NCBI GenBank assembly: GCA_041658205.1
Contig: JBBAAO010000002.1
Span: 682,001 to 746,000 of the forward strand
Origin: Bacteroidota bacterium
GTDB lineage: Bacteria; Bacteroidota; Ignavibacteria; UBA10030; UBA8401
DNA: 64,000 nt
Direction: 5' to 3'
In this document: positions 1-9,492 of the stretch, piece by piece
Position numbering within the stretch: the stretch's first letter is position 1
How the letters are laid out: the number at the start of each line of letters is the position of its first letter
Position numbers and translations under genes: made by a program
Notes under the pieces: model-generated
What the model saw: the letters and a program-made list of their open reading frames with translations, nothing else
Told to the model about the DNA's origin: nothing
Database searches by the model: none

Positions 1-3000
1 GGACAACGTCGTTGGTGGAGAGCGTTCCATGCGATCTGAGCATCCGCATGATCACATATCGAAGTGCTTCTTCCCGTTCAAATCGTGCGGATTGAAAATG
101 TTCCGGAAGGATCGCTAAGACATCCTTGCCGATGATGCTGAACGGACGATACAAGGGAATTTCTTCGGCGGCGATGAAGTATGTCGCACTGCCGATGGAG
201 ATGGGAGCAATGATATTTTTGGATTGAAGCTGTTCTATGAATATCTTTTGTCCGACACGATCAAGCATTTCTGTTTCGGTCAACTCTCCCAACCGAAGAA
301 ATACTTCCATCAGCTCTTCGGGAGTGCGCGCTTTTCGGGTAGATGCAGTAAACTGCAATTGTTCTTCCACTTTAATCACGGCATCTTTACGCACAACCGT
401 TTTTACATCTTCAAGATTCACTACTTCTGCAACCAGCTCTCTATTAATGAGCGCAAATTGTTGTTTTGCATTATTCTTTGGATCGTCCCATTCATACATA
501 TATACAGCGGCAAAATCGAACAATAGCGTTGATGCAAAAGGAGAGGGAGTTTCATTTTGTACGGTATGAACTCGAATTTCTCCCGTTTCAATCTTCGTAA
601 TGATCTCTTTAAAATGATCGAAATCCAGTACATCGGTCAGGCACTCACGGATGGTTTCTATGACGATTGGAAAATCGTTGTATTGTCGCACGATTTGAAG
701 CAGATCGGCAGACTTTAATCGTTGCAGGAAAAATGGTCTTCGTTTTCCCGGAGAACCTTTCGGAAGCAGCAGCGATCGCTCAGCATTCTGTCTGAACAAC
801 GCTCCGAAAAGAGGGGAGGAAGGAATTTCTTCCAAAATAATCTGTTGTGCAGTGTGAAGTGTTACATCGGAAAAAAGATCGAGAGGTAAACGTTCTGCGT
901 CAGAACAACGGAACAGGATTCCGTCGTTATTATAGAGCATCTGCACTTCTATATTCAGGCGTTGTTTAAGGATATACGTAAGGACGATGCCGAGAAGTCC
1001 ATTGACCCCTTTTCCGTAACATGAGTGAACAACAATTCGTGGGTCACCGACTTCGTCCCTGAATCCTTCAACAACAATGGCAAGGTGTGATGGAACAATC
1101 TGTGTGGATACTTTCTGATCTTGGACATAATCAATGATGTTTCGTGAAGAATTTGAATCGATCGGATAATTTTTTAATTGCTCAAAATGATCACTGGTAG
1201 AGAGTTGTTCTAAAAATTCGCCGATGCGGACACCAAGTTCATACGTCCTCCCGATTCCTTCTCCTCGCCAAAAGGGCATTCGTGCCGGCTGACCGGGAGC
1301 CGGAGAAACGACAACTTTGTTTGCATCGATATCCATCATTCGCCAGACATTGGAACCGAGGATGAATGTGTCTCCTGCCCTACTTTCGTAAATGAATTCC
1401 TCATCCACTTCGCCGACTTTTGTTTTGAGATCTTCCAGATAGACGCCGAAGTATCCTCGATCCGGAATTGTCCCCGCGTTCATAACGGCGAGAAGTTTAG
1501 AGCCGGGGAGCGGAGAAAGTTGATTGTGAAGTTTATTCCAGATGATGCGCGCACGAAGTTCGCGGAATGCGTCATTAGTGTACCGACCGGCCAACATTTC
1601 CAGAACGGAATGAAAAACAATTTCGCTGAGTGAACGATAACAATATGACTGTCGTATCAGATCGAAGATTTCTTCCGTGTTCCATTCTTCAATGCCGACC
1701 ATTGCCACAATTTGTTGAGCGAGAACGTCCAGACAGTTTTGCGGGATGGAGGTTTTTTCAATGGAATGTTCCATCATCCCTTTTGCTACCACTGCACATT
1801 CTACAAGATCCTCCCGATGGGTAACAAATAATCGTCCTTTGCTATTTGCATTGACTAAATGTCCGGAGCGGCCAACACGCTGCAAGCCGCGCGCGATTCC
1901 TTTGGGGGATTGAATCTGCACAACCAAATCAACAGTACCAATATCGATGCCAAGTTCCAATGCTGAAGTGGTGATCAGTACGCGAAGCTTTCCGAGTTTC
2001 AGATCGGTCTCCAATTGTTCGCGCACCGTTCGCGACATACTTCCATGGTAAGCAAACACTTTAATATTGGATTGTCCGTTCACCTGTTGAAAATGTTGTA
2101 CTGCAGTTTGCTGCTGATGGTAAAAGGGGACAGCATAATTGTTCGTTGTGTTTTGTTCTCCTTCAAGAATTTCATTTAACTTTGCCGCGACTCGTTCGGC
2201 TAGTCTTCGATTGTTGACAAAGATGAGTGTAGTTCGATGTTCGTGGATCAGCTGTAACAATTGCGGAAAAATGAGTGACCAGATGCTGTCCATCGGCATT
2301 TCCGAAAAATCACGTGCTGCACAGATCACTTTTAAATCGACATTCTTTTTGTAACCGGCGTCGATAATGTTCACTGTGCGGGGAACCAGACTATGATTCC
2401 GCCATTCCATTCCGCCCAGGAATTGAGCAACTAATTCCAGCGGTTTTTGTGTTGCAGAAAGTCCAACACGCACAAATGTCTTCTGTTGATCGTCAGAATT
2501 ATTGTTCGAATTTTTTACCAATTGTTCTAATCGTTCCAATGACAATGAAAGATGAACCCCCCGTTTTGTGTTGCTGATGGAGTGTATCTCATCAACAATC
2601 ACATAGCGAACAGAATGAAACATCGCGCGCGATTTTTCTGACGACAACATTAAAAAAAGTGATTCCGGTGTGGTGATGAGAATATCCGGTGGATTTCGTA
2701 GCATCCGAGCCCGTTCTGTTTGTGTAGTATCTCCCGTCCGGACTGCGCTGCGGATCTCTGATAGAGAAATTCCCTGTGCTTCCGCTTCATGTAAAATTCC
2801 GTTTAAGGGAATTTCAAGATTTCTATGAATATCGTTGTTCAACGCTTTAAGGGGAGAGATATAGAGAACACGAATTCCCTTCATTGGATTGTCAGTGCGA
2901 GAAATCCGTTTGTTATCCTGAGCGGAGTTGAAGGATGACGGATGACGAAGCAATTTCCTTTTTGAACCAGGAGAGTGTTTCAATTTGAGTTCTTCGGTAT

Positions 3001-3226
3001 TTCCGATGATGTTCGAAAACACAATATTCTCTTCTACCAAATGATTAATACACCACAAAAATGCCGCAAGTGTTTTTCCTGATCCAGTCGGAGCGACAAT
3101 CAGTGTGTGATTACGATTGGAAATAGAAGGCCAACCCTGCAATTGCGGCGGTGATGGTTCGCCAAATGTTGTTGTAAACCAAGAACTGACGATAGGATGG
3201 AATTTATGGAGAATATTCTCTGACAT
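1..3226 (-). CDS. Lhr-family DEAD/DEAH ATP-dependent helicase (C-terminus beyond window)
   Basis: Superfamily 2 helicase of the Lhr type, a family linked to nucleic-acid repair or remodelling. The ATG at 3226 opens a frame that runs to the window edge, so about 1075 residues are visible and the C-terminus is missing. The N-terminus has the Lhr signature PPQLQGWPSI, followed by Walker A (APTGSGKT, residues 45-52), motif Ia (YISPLKAL, about 122), a DEIH box near residue 213 and motif VI (QRVGRSGH, about 450). The reading phase at 1864 still matches the start, so there is no net frameshift. An unusual low-complexity insert (about residues 71-116) between motifs I and Ia carries a dispersed DNA repeat. 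The visible end (YVIMRMLRSHGTLSTNDVV) resembles the winged-helix-containing C-terminal part of Lhr. Convergent or coupled neighbours are not visible. Confidence 0.9.
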   Translation of the reverse strand, partial: MSENILHKFHPIVSSWFTTTFGEPSPPQLQGWPSISNRNHTLIVAPTGSGKTLAAFLWCINHLVEENIVFSNIIGNTEELKLKHSPGSKRKLLRHPSSFNSAQDNKRISRTDNPMKGIRVLYISPLKALNNDIHRNLEIPLNGILHEAEAQGISLSEIRSAVRTGDTTQTERARMLRNPPDILITTPESLFLMLSSEKSRAMFHSVRYVIVDEIHSISNTKRGVHLSLSLERLEQLVKNSNNNSDDQQKTFVRVGLSATQKPLELVAQFLGGMEWRNHSLVPRTVNIIDAGYKKNVDLKVICAARDFSEMPMDSIWSLIFPQLLQLIHEHRTTLIFVNNRRLAERVAAKLNEILEGEQNTTNNYAVPFYHQQQTAVQHFQQVNGQSNIKVFAYHGSMSRTVREQLETDLKLGKLRVLITTSALELGIDIGTVDLVVQIQSPKGIARGLQRVGRSGHLVNANSKGRLFVTHREDLVECAVVAKGMMEHSIEKTSIPQNCLDVLAQQIVAMVGIEEWNTEEIFDLIRQSYCYRSLSEIVFHSVLEMLAGRYTNDAFRELRARIIWNKLHNQLSPLPGSKLLAVMNAGTIPDRGYFGVYLEDLKTKVGEVDEEFIYESRAGDTFILGSNVWRMMDIDANKVVVSPAPGQPARMPFWRGEGIGRTYELGVRIGEFLEQLSTSDHFEQLKNYPIDSNSSRNIIDYVQDQKVSTQIVPSHLAIVVEGFRDEVGDPRIVVHSCYGKGVNGLLGIVLTYILKQRLNIEVQMLYNNDGILFRCSDAERLPLDLFSDVTLHTAQQIILEEIPSSPLFGALFRQNAERSLLLPKGSPGKRRPFFLQRLKSADLLQIVRQYNDFPIVIETIRECLTDVLDFDHFKEIITKIETGEIRVHTVQNETPSPFASTLLFDFAAVYMYEWDDPKNNAKQQFALINRELVAEVVNLEDVKTVVRKDAVIKVEEQLQFTASTRKARTPEELMEVFLRLGELTETEMLDRVGQKIFIEQLQSKNIIAPISIGSATYFIAAEEIPLYRPFSIIGKDVLAILPEHFQSARFEREEALRYVIMRMLRSHGTLSTNDVV
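2912..2948. repeat. Dispersed 'ATCCTGAGCGGAGTTGAAGGAT' type repeat inside the helicase gene
   Basis: The plus strand reads gttatcctgagcggagttg followed by aaggatgacg and a second gatgacg. This core resembles a short intergenic repeat I associate with many Bacteroidota/Chlorobi genomes. Here it lies inside the helicase gene and is read through in frame, giving a Ser/Asn/Arg-rich insert. Related repeats with a different core lie at 39362-39410 and 54444-54486. Confidence 0.5.
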
Positions 3227-3542
3227 TAATAGTACTCAGTATCCTTGAGACTTTCCCACAAAAACTCCAAAACACAAAATGTCACTGAACGTTTTACGAA
3301 TTCCATCTTATTCCGAAGGAATGCCGTCGCCGTTTAGACAGCACAGACATTTTTTTGATGAGAGAGGATTTCTTAAGGATCGACTTAAATTCCTTGTTTG
3401 TACTCTTTCGTGTTTTTGTGATTTCGTGGCATTTTTCGAAGCATTATTTTCATACTCTTGAGCTTTCATTAATGTAATCAAAAAGGAAGAAAGAGAAAAA
3501 AAGGAATCACCGTATTCTCACAAAACTCTAACGATTCTCAAA
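3227..3542. other. Gene-free spacer between divergent genes
   Basis: This stretch separates the divergent helicase and kinase genes. A 60-codon open frame at 3279-3461 has no recognisable domain and a biased, low-complexity translation, so I do not call it a gene. The stretch around 3395-3440 (tttgtactctttcgtg and tgatttcgtggc) resembles degenerate intergenic repeat sequence. I see no RNA gene. Confidence 0.5.
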
Positions 3543-3571
3543 TTGATTTTCACTCAAACAATCGCTATACT
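3543..3571 (+). promoter_or_regulatory. Sigma70-like promoter of the kinase/regulator pair
   Basis: TTGATT (3543-3548), 17 nt, TATACT (3566-3571). Both boxes are near consensus with ideal spacing, and they lie about 40 nt upstream of the ATG at 3613. Confidence 0.6.
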
Positions 3572-3612
3572 TTCCAGGGAATTTTTACCATTTACACTAA
3601 AAATTGATAGCA

Positions 3613-5052
3613 ATGGGGAAGTCTATTCGGATTCTATTTATTGAGAACAACCAGGAAAGTGTAGCACTCTTTACAACAGAGATGCGCAAATCCGGTTTGG
3701 AATATGAAGTTCGCCATCTCCCGTCATTCGATCTTATCCCGGAAGCATTAGAAGATTTTTCTCCCGAAATCCTCATATTTGACTATACAATAGCAGAATT
3801 AAAGCCGTCCGACACGATCACGATTCTCAAGAATATGATTTCTTTGACACCGCTGATTATCTATTCCGATGTGTTAAACGAAGAGATTGTTGTTGAATGT
3901 ATGCGGTCGGGCGCGACGGATTATGTCTTCAAACAGCATTCTGCCCGACTGGGACCGGCCATTGAAAGTGCTATTGATAAGCGTCGTGTGCAGGAAGAAT
4001 TGCGCCTCAGCAAAGAACGGTTCAATACTCTTGCGAAAGTATCAACTGTTGGTATTTTCCTTGCTTCACCGGAAGGATTCTATCTGTATGTGAACGAGCG
4101 TTGGAGCGACATTACCGGATTATCGTATGATCAAGCATTTGGCGATGGATTTTTGAATGCCGTTCATTCTCACGACCGGAAAAGAATTCGGACCGAATGG
4201 CATCGATGCGTGCGTGAGCAAGCACCATTCCATTCCGAATATCGAATCTTTCGTGAAAGCGACAAAACAGAATTGTGGGTGATGGGTCACGCGCTTCCGG
4301 AAATTAATACAGATGGTTCGCTTGCCGGATTCGTCGGTACGATTACGGATATCACCGAACGGATGCATGCCGAAATTGAAATAGACAGTTCCCGAAAACA
4401 ATTACGCGCACTCACGGTGCGGCTGCAAAATATTCGCGAAGAAGAACGAACACACATCGCTCGTGAAATTCATGACGATCTCGGTCAGGCGTTGACGGGA
4501 TTGAAAATGGATTTAGTCTGGGTGAATAATAAATTGCAATCATCGGATGATGTGATCCTGAAGCGTTTGAAATCGATGATTGAACTCGCCGATGCAACTA
4601 TTCATAAAGTACGAAAACTTGCCACTGATCTTCGTCCCGGTATTTTGGATGACATCGGTCTCGCTGCGGCAATTGAATGGCAGGGGAAAGATTTTGGCGA
4701 ACGAACAGGCATTGATTTCACATTCCATCTTGACGAAAATTTACAGATGGATGAAAAACGGTCTACCGCTTTTTTCAGAATTTTTCAAGAGTCATTAACC
4801 AATGTCATCCGTCATGCTCAGGCAAAGAATGTTGCCATCTCGCTTCGGAAAGACGGATCGAATGTTCTGCTGACGATTGAAGATGATGGAAAAGGGATTG
4901 CGCAGAACGAGTTAGCCAATCCACGCTCAGTCGGAATTTTGGGAATGAAAGAGCGTGCTGCGAGTTTTAACGGTGAGGTGAATGTTGCCGGTGTCCCGAA
5001 CAAAGGGACGACGGTACGAGTCCGCATTCCAGTTGCCGAATCTTCCATGTAA
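3613..5052 (+). CDS. REC-PAS-HisKA_3 histidine kinase (NarX/DegS-type)
   Basis: Cytoplasmic two-component kinase that would autophosphorylate and pass phosphate to the NarL-type regulator encoded just downstream. Domain order: receiver-like domain (about residues 1-120), PAS sensor domain (about 130-250, with WSDITGLSYD), HisKA_3 dimerisation domain with the phosphoacceptor in REIHDDLGQAL (His about 287), and a HATPase domain with NVIRHAQA, DDGKGI and GILGMKERA. No membrane segment is seen, so the stimulus is probably intracellular. The receiver domain has an unusual acidic pocket, ENN where DD is normal, but keeps the Asp in FDYTI and the Lys in VFKQH. An alternative TTG start lies at 3604; ATG 3613 is preferred. 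No clear Shine-Dalgarno sequence is present. Confidence 0.88.
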   Translation: MGKSIRILFIENNQESVALFTTEMRKSGLEYEVRHLPSFDLIPEALEDFSPEILIFDYTIAELKPSDTITILKNMISLTPLIIYSDVLNEEIVVECMRSGATDYVFKQHSARLGPAIESAIDKRRVQEELRLSKERFNTLAKVSTVGIFLASPEGFYLYVNERWSDITGLSYDQAFGDGFLNAVHSHDRKRIRTEWHRCVREQAPFHSEYRIFRESDKTELWVMGHALPEINTDGSLAGFVGTITDITERMHAEIEIDSSRKQLRALTVRLQNIREEERTHIAREIHDDLGQALTGLKMDLVWVNNKLQSSDDVILKRLKSMIELADATIHKVRKLATDLRPGILDDIGLAAAIEWQGKDFGERTGIDFTFHLDENLQMDEKRSTAFFRIFQESLTNVIRHAQAKNVAISLRKDGSNVLLTIEDDGKGIAQNELANPRSVGILGMKERAASFNGEVNVAGVPNKGTTVRVRIPVAESSM

Positions 5053-5058
5053 TTGTTC

Positions 5059-5691
5059 ATGACACACATTCTTATCGCCGATGACCACACCATTGTTCGA
5101 AAAGGATTGAAGCAGATTCTTTCCGAAGGGATGAAGAATGTAGAATTTAGCGAATCTTCCAATGCCTCCGAAACCCTTTCCCGAGTTACCTCAAAAAAAA
5201 TTAATATTCTTATTCTTGATCTCAGCATGCCCGGGCGAAGCGGTCTGGATCTATTGAAGGATGTGAAAGCACAAGCGCCGAAACTACCGATTTTGGTGCT
5301 AAGCATGTATCCCGAAGATCAGTACGCATTGCGTGTGATTAAAGCTGGAGCAATGGGGTATATGACGAAAGACAGTGCGCCGGAAGAATTAGTAAGTGCC
5401 GTAACAAAAATTCTTAAAGGGGGAAAATATATCAGTGCCGCTCTTTCCGACCAACTGCTTGCCTTAGTACAGGAACCGAAAAAAGGGGAAGGGTACGAAC
5501 AATTATCGGACAGAGAATTTCAAGTGTTGCAATTGATCGCATCCGGAAAAACCGTTTCCGAAGTTGCTAACGCATTATCCCTGAGCGTAAAAACTGTCAG
5601 TACGTATCGCACACGCATTTTGGAGAAGCTTCATTTTTCCACCAACGCCGATCTTACGCGCTATGCTATGCAAAATAAAATTGTGGAATAA
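5059..5691 (+). CDS. NarL/FixJ-family response regulator
   Basis: DNA-binding response regulator, cognate partner of the kinase that ends 6 nt upstream. The N-terminal receiver has the acidic pair in LIADDHT, the phosphoacceptor Asp in ILILDLSMPG (about residue 54) and the switch Lys in MTKDSAPEE. The C-terminal LuxR-type helix-turn-helix spans about residues 148-205 (LSDREFQVLQLIASG, then VKTVSTYRTRILEKL). Length of about 210 residues is normal for the family. I chose ATG 5059; the frame also contains TTG 5053 directly after the kinase stop. An inverted repeat just downstream (5697-5715) is a possible target site. Confidence 0.92.
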   Translation: MTHILIADDHTIVRKGLKQILSEGMKNVEFSESSNASETLSRVTSKKINILILDLSMPGRSGLDLLKDVKAQAPKLPILVLSMYPEDQYALRVIKAGAMGYMTKDSAPEELVSAVTKILKGGKYISAALSDQLLALVQEPKKGEGYEQLSDREFQVLQLIASGKTVSEVANALSLSVKTVSTYRTRILEKLHFSTNADLTRYAMQNKIVE

Positions 5692-5696
5692 ACCCT

Positions 5697-5715
5697 TGTA
5701 GGACAAACACCTACA
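5697..5715. promoter_or_regulatory. Candidate operator, TGTAGG-N7-CCTACA
   Basis: Perfect 6-bp inverted repeat with a 7-nt spacer between the NarL-type regulator and the lone receiver gene. A third half-site, CCTACA, lies near 5746. Symmetric sites of this kind suit a dimeric NarL-type regulator. Binding is an inference. Confidence 0.35.
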
Positions 5716-5779
5716 TAAAATACCTTGTTTCTCTGATACCATTCTCCTACAAATGTTTAGTATAGTAGTTATACTTATT

Positions 5780-6172
5780 ATGCAAACAGTGAATAGTACG
5801 AAATCAGTAAATGTCTTTATTGTCGATGATTCAGAGATCGTTCGCGATCGATTGACATCGATGTTGTCTGAAGTTGCAACCATCAATATTGTTGGATATG
5901 CCGACAATCCTCTTGCGGCAACAGAATCCATTGTTCGATCAAAACCCGATGTCATCATCCTCGACATTTTTCTTACCGGCGGCAGCGGCATTCATGTTCT
6001 CAAAAACATTCGCGGAAAAAAAATCACCGCAAAAGTGATTATGCTGACAAATTATGCGCAGGATGAATACCGGAAAAAATGCTTCGAAGAAGGAGCGGAT
6101 TTCTTTTTTGATAAGTCTATTGAATTCGATCGCGTCATTGATGTAATCCAAAAATTATCGGCAGCAGCATAA
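5780..6172 (+). CDS. Single-domain response regulator (CheY-like)
   Basis: Stand-alone receiver of about 130 residues with no output domain, so it probably works through protein contacts or as a phosphate carrier. It shows the acidic pair in FIVDDSE, the phosphoacceptor in VIILDIFL and the Lys in FFFDKSIEFD. An upstream ATG at 5753 would add a hydrophobic stretch (MFSIVVILI) that is not expected for a cytoplasmic receiver, so ATG 5780 is preferred. It lies between the NarL-type pair and the membrane kinase at 6219 and could serve either. Confidence 0.85.
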   Translation: MQTVNSTKSVNVFIVDDSEIVRDRLTSMLSEVATINIVGYADNPLAATESIVRSKPDVIILDIFLTGGSGIHVLKNIRGKKITAKVIMLTNYAQDEYRKKCFEEGADFFFDKSIEFDRVIDVIQKLSAAA

Positions 6173-6218
6173 AGTTTATTTTTAATTTACTTATTTCAAT
6201 ATTTAACGGAGTTACCAT

Positions 6219-8315
6219 ATGAGACAAGCAATTTTCAGTCTAGGCGCGTTACTGATGAACCGCCTCAATTATCTGCAAAAATTTGCCGTTGTTGCATTGC
6301 TGTTGTTGATACCGAGTTTCAGTCTGCTGTATGTTGTTACTACACAGATCAACAAAGATGTGGAATATTCACAGAAAGAATTGACGGGGATTGCCTACAA
6401 TTCCACATTGCGGTTATTTTACGAAAAAGTGCAATTGCATCGCGAAAGCTCAGTGCAGTTTTTCTTGGGTGATTCATCTGCGCAAGAGCGTATGGTTCTG
6501 TCGCAACAGGAAATTGAACAGGCAGTGCTCGGTGTTGACTCTGCTGATACGCAATACGGCGATGCGCTGGCTGTGCGGGAACAATGGAAGAATATTAAGA
6601 TCGACTGGAAAAACTTGAAGAGCCGTGCCTTCACACATAAAATGGATAAAAGTGAAGAACTGCATAATAAATTAATTTCGGATATTTTGGCCCTTGTTGT
6701 TGACGTAGCCGATAACTCCAACCTTACACTGGATACGGATATTGAAACATACTATCTGATGAACATCACCAGTTTCAAAGCTCTGCAAATTACCGAAGCC
6801 CTCAGCCAATCCAAGATGTTGTTGACGACTGCGGCGAAAACGCCTAAGTTAACGCCGGAACAACGCACGGCGTTTACGGTCCAAGCCGGAAATATTCAAC
6901 CACTCATGGCCGATATTGCTGACGCCGTTAACCGAATCAATACATACAATCAACCCGTTTCTCCGATTGTTGAGCCCTCCTACGTAGACTTGAAATCGAC
7001 AACGGATCAATACATCGAATTACTGCAAGCCGAAATTTTGGACGATAGCTTACGCGCGTCCCGCGGTGTCGATCTGAATATTCTTGATCGTCCGATTAAA
7101 GCCGGTATGGAAGTGTTTGACGTTCAACTTCCCATTCTGAAAAATTTGATCGAAGTCCGTATTAAAACGTTTCAGAGTCAAGTGTTGATTTATATTGCCG
7201 GTACGCTCCTTGTTCTTGTTTTCGTAGGTTATTTGTTGGGTGGTTTCTACAGTTCGGTGATCGATACGGTGCATACACTGGAAGGTGTGGCAACACAGTT
7301 GAACGAAGGCAAGATTACAGAAGTGGTCGAGGTAGAAACGCGTGATGAGCTGGGTCGTGTAGGACGGTCGTTCAACCAGATCGCTCTCAGTTTGCTTTCC
7401 CGTAATAAAGAACTTGAAGATAACAGAATACAAATTGAAGCAACAAACAAAGCCTTGCGCGAAACACAAACCGCTCTTGTGCAAGGAGAGAAGATGGCGT
7501 CCCTCGGACAAATGGTCGCCGGCCTTGCTCATGAAATTAATACTCCGCTTGGTTATGTAAAGAATAATATTGAAATGATGATCAGCAATCAGCAGACGAT
7601 TAATGATGCAATTGAAAAGTACCGCAAATTACTCGATATGCTGGTGAATGGTGTGGAAGATGGATTAGAAGAAACCGTAACGGATCTCGCAAATCTTGCA
7701 ACAGAGTTGGAAAAAAATACTGTGCTGGAAGATAGTAAGACCATGTTGTCGCAGGCGCTTGTTGGTACGGATCGTATCCAGGAACTGATCAGGAACTTGA
7801 GAGAATTCTCGCGTCTTGATGAAGCAGATCTTGCAAAGGTCGATCTCAACAACGCACTCGATGCAACACTTGTTATCGCAAATAACGTTATCAAGAATAA
7901 AGCAGTCGTGAAAAAAGACTTCCAGCCGAATTTATCGGCGGAATGTTTCCCGGCTCAATACAACCAGGTTATTTTGAACTTATTAACGAACGCTGCACAG
8001 GCAATTGAAGGACAAGGAACAATCAGTATCCGTACCTATAAAGAACCGGGCAATCCGGATATGGCTGTCGTAAAAATTTCGGATACGGGAAAGGGTATTC
8101 CGAAAGAAAATCTTGGGAAAATCTTTGAACCATTCTTCACCACCAAAAAAATTGGTGAAGGAACAGGACTTGGACTTTCGATATCCTACAAGATCATTGA
8201 AAAACATGGCGGATCAATTAAAGTGGAAAGCGAAATCGGACGCGGTACAGATTTCTATGTTCGGATTCCGGTGATGCAGCCACGAGTTGGGAAGAAAGAA
8301 ACTGCTGCGGTATAA
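6219..8315 (+). CDS. Membrane-bound sensor histidine kinase with HAMP domain
   Basis: Transmembrane sensor kinase of 698 residues. A first membrane segment (about residues 20-45) is followed by a long, helical extracytoplasmic sensor region (about 45-320). A second membrane segment (about 325-345, LVLVFVGYLLGG) leads into a HAMP linker and coiled coil. The HisKA phosphoacceptor sits in AGLAHEINTPLGYVKNN, the NtrB/ZraS style. The HATPase domain shows NLLTNAAQAI, DTGKGI and GEGTGLGLS. An SD-like GGAG lies 8 nt before the ATG. The double-receiver protein encoded 49 nt downstream is the likely partner. Confidence 0.9.
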   Translation: MRQAIFSLGALLMNRLNYLQKFAVVALLLLIPSFSLLYVVTTQINKDVEYSQKELTGIAYNSTLRLFYEKVQLHRESSVQFFLGDSSAQERMVLSQQEIEQAVLGVDSADTQYGDALAVREQWKNIKIDWKNLKSRAFTHKMDKSEELHNKLISDILALVVDVADNSNLTLDTDIETYYLMNITSFKALQITEALSQSKMLLTTAAKTPKLTPEQRTAFTVQAGNIQPLMADIADAVNRINTYNQPVSPIVEPSYVDLKSTTDQYIELLQAEILDDSLRASRGVDLNILDRPIKAGMEVFDVQLPILKNLIEVRIKTFQSQVLIYIAGTLLVLVFVGYLLGGFYSSVIDTVHTLEGVATQLNEGKITEVVEVETRDELGRVGRSFNQIALSLLSRNKELEDNRIQIEATNKALRETQTALVQGEKMASLGQMVAGLAHEINTPLGYVKNNIEMMISNQQTINDAIEKYRKLLDMLVNGVEDGLEETVTDLANLATELEKNTVLEDSKTMLSQALVGTDRIQELIRNLREFSRLDEADLAKVDLNNALDATLVIANNVIKNKAVVKKDFQPNLSAECFPAQYNQVILNLLTNAAQAIEGQGTISIRTYKEPGNPDMAVVKISDTGKGIPKENLGKIFEPFFTTKKIGEGTGLGLSISYKIIEKHGGSIKVESEIGRGTDFYVRIPVMQPRVGKKETAAV

Positions 8316-8364
8316 CGAAAAAATTAACGTTGAATAGAAATCATTGAAGCGCAAGGAGTAACCT

Positions 8365-9369
8365 ATGAAAACACAAAACCCAGTAATCGAAGAAAAGGCG
8401 AACATCTTATTTGTCGATGATGAACCGATGATTCTTTCATCGCTGAATATGTTGTTTAAGAGTAAATACAAAGTGTACCTCGCAGAGAATGGATTTGATG
8501 CGTTGGAAATTATTAAATCAGTCCCGATTAAAGTGATTGTCAGCGATCAACGCATGCCCGGAATGTTAGGACATGAATTGTTGCGCCAGGTAAAAGAGAT
8601 CAGTCCCAACAGTGTGCGTATGCTGTTGACCGGTTATTCGGATCTTGATGCAATTATCGGTTCCGTGAATGCCGGCGAAGTGTTCCGCTTTATCAACAAG
8701 CCATGGCAGGGTGAATTCATGCTGTATGTGGTGAAACTTGGTGTTGAGATTTTTGATAAAGTTTCCAAACTGCAGGAAGACGAGATGCAAAAAATAGATG
8801 AGGCGGTAACGGAAGAACATCCCGTCTCCGGTCATCGGGTGCACATCGAGGTTGAAGAAGAAAGTCAGACCGTGCTGTTTGTGGATTACAGTGAAGAAGA
8901 AACGGGAAGACTTGTCGAAAAATACGGAAGTGCATTTAACGTTGTTGCAGTGAATTCCGTTGATGCTGCGTTCCAAGAAATGGCAAAGAAGCCTGTCTCT
9001 GTTATCGTCAGCAATATCAATTTTGGCGATGTCGATGGCGTCAGTTTCCTTGATACGGTCCGCCGTGAATATCCGAATACCGTTTCTGTTATTCTGACGG
9101 AAGTGAAAGATGCGCAACTGGCCATTCGATCAATTAATGAGTTGAACGTATTCCGTTATCTTGTGAAACCAATGCCCGAGGATCAGATTTCACACACGTT
9201 GGAGAAAGCAATTGAACGAAGTAAGGCGTTCAAATCAACCCCGCATAAAAATGTTCTCAAAATGGCGGAAGAAATTGCTCCAGACAGATTTGTGAAGAAC
9301 GAAGAGAGCACATTACGGCTTCGTTTGCGAGCGGCTCAGGCATTATTGAACAAAAATAAAAACAAGTAA
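8365..9369 (+). CDS. Tandem receiver protein with one normal and one degenerate REC domain
   Basis: Protein of 334 residues with two receiver domains and a C-terminal helical tail, but no recognised output domain. REC1 (about residues 8-125) is of the RpfG/HD-GYP-associated type, with VDDEP, SDQRMPGM and INKPW, and looks competent. REC2 (about 168-285) has VDYSEEE, but its phosphoacceptor position reads IVSNINFGD with Asn in place of Asp, so it is probably a pseudo-receiver. The distal Lys (LVKPM) is kept. A good SD (aaggag) precedes the ATG, and a strong terminator follows. It probably relays from the kinase upstream. Confidence 0.88.
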   Translation: MKTQNPVIEEKANILFVDDEPMILSSLNMLFKSKYKVYLAENGFDALEIIKSVPIKVIVSDQRMPGMLGHELLRQVKEISPNSVRMLLTGYSDLDAIIGSVNAGEVFRFINKPWQGEFMLYVVKLGVEIFDKVSKLQEDEMQKIDEAVTEEHPVSGHRVHIEVEEESQTVLFVDYSEEETGRLVEKYGSAFNVVAVNSVDAAFQEMAKKPVSVIVSNINFGDVDGVSFLDTVRREYPNTVSVILTEVKDAQLAIRSINELNVFRYLVKPMPEDQISHTLEKAIERSKAFKSTPHKNVLKMAEEIAPDRFVKNEESTLRLRLRAAQALLNKNKNK

Positions 9370-9423
9370 CATCGCTGCCCATCAAGTACTGTTTTGGACT
9401 ATGAACAGGCAGCCAACAACAAG

Positions 9424-9453
9424 CCCCGCCGCCCCACGCGGGGTTTATTGTTT
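9424..9453 (+). terminator. Intrinsic terminator after the signalling block
   Basis: CCCCGC (9424-9429) pairs with GCGGGG (9438-9443) and is followed by the T-rich tract tttattgttt. It closes the 3.6-9.4 kb transcription unit. Confidence 0.8.
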
Positions 9454-9492
9454 GGATTGAACAGCCTCACCAAAGGGTAAATCTTTTTTTTG

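Noticed and set aside
3279..3461. 60-codon plus-strand ORF between helicase and kinase
   Set aside because: Low-complexity translation, no ribosome site and similarity to degenerate intergenic repeat sequence.
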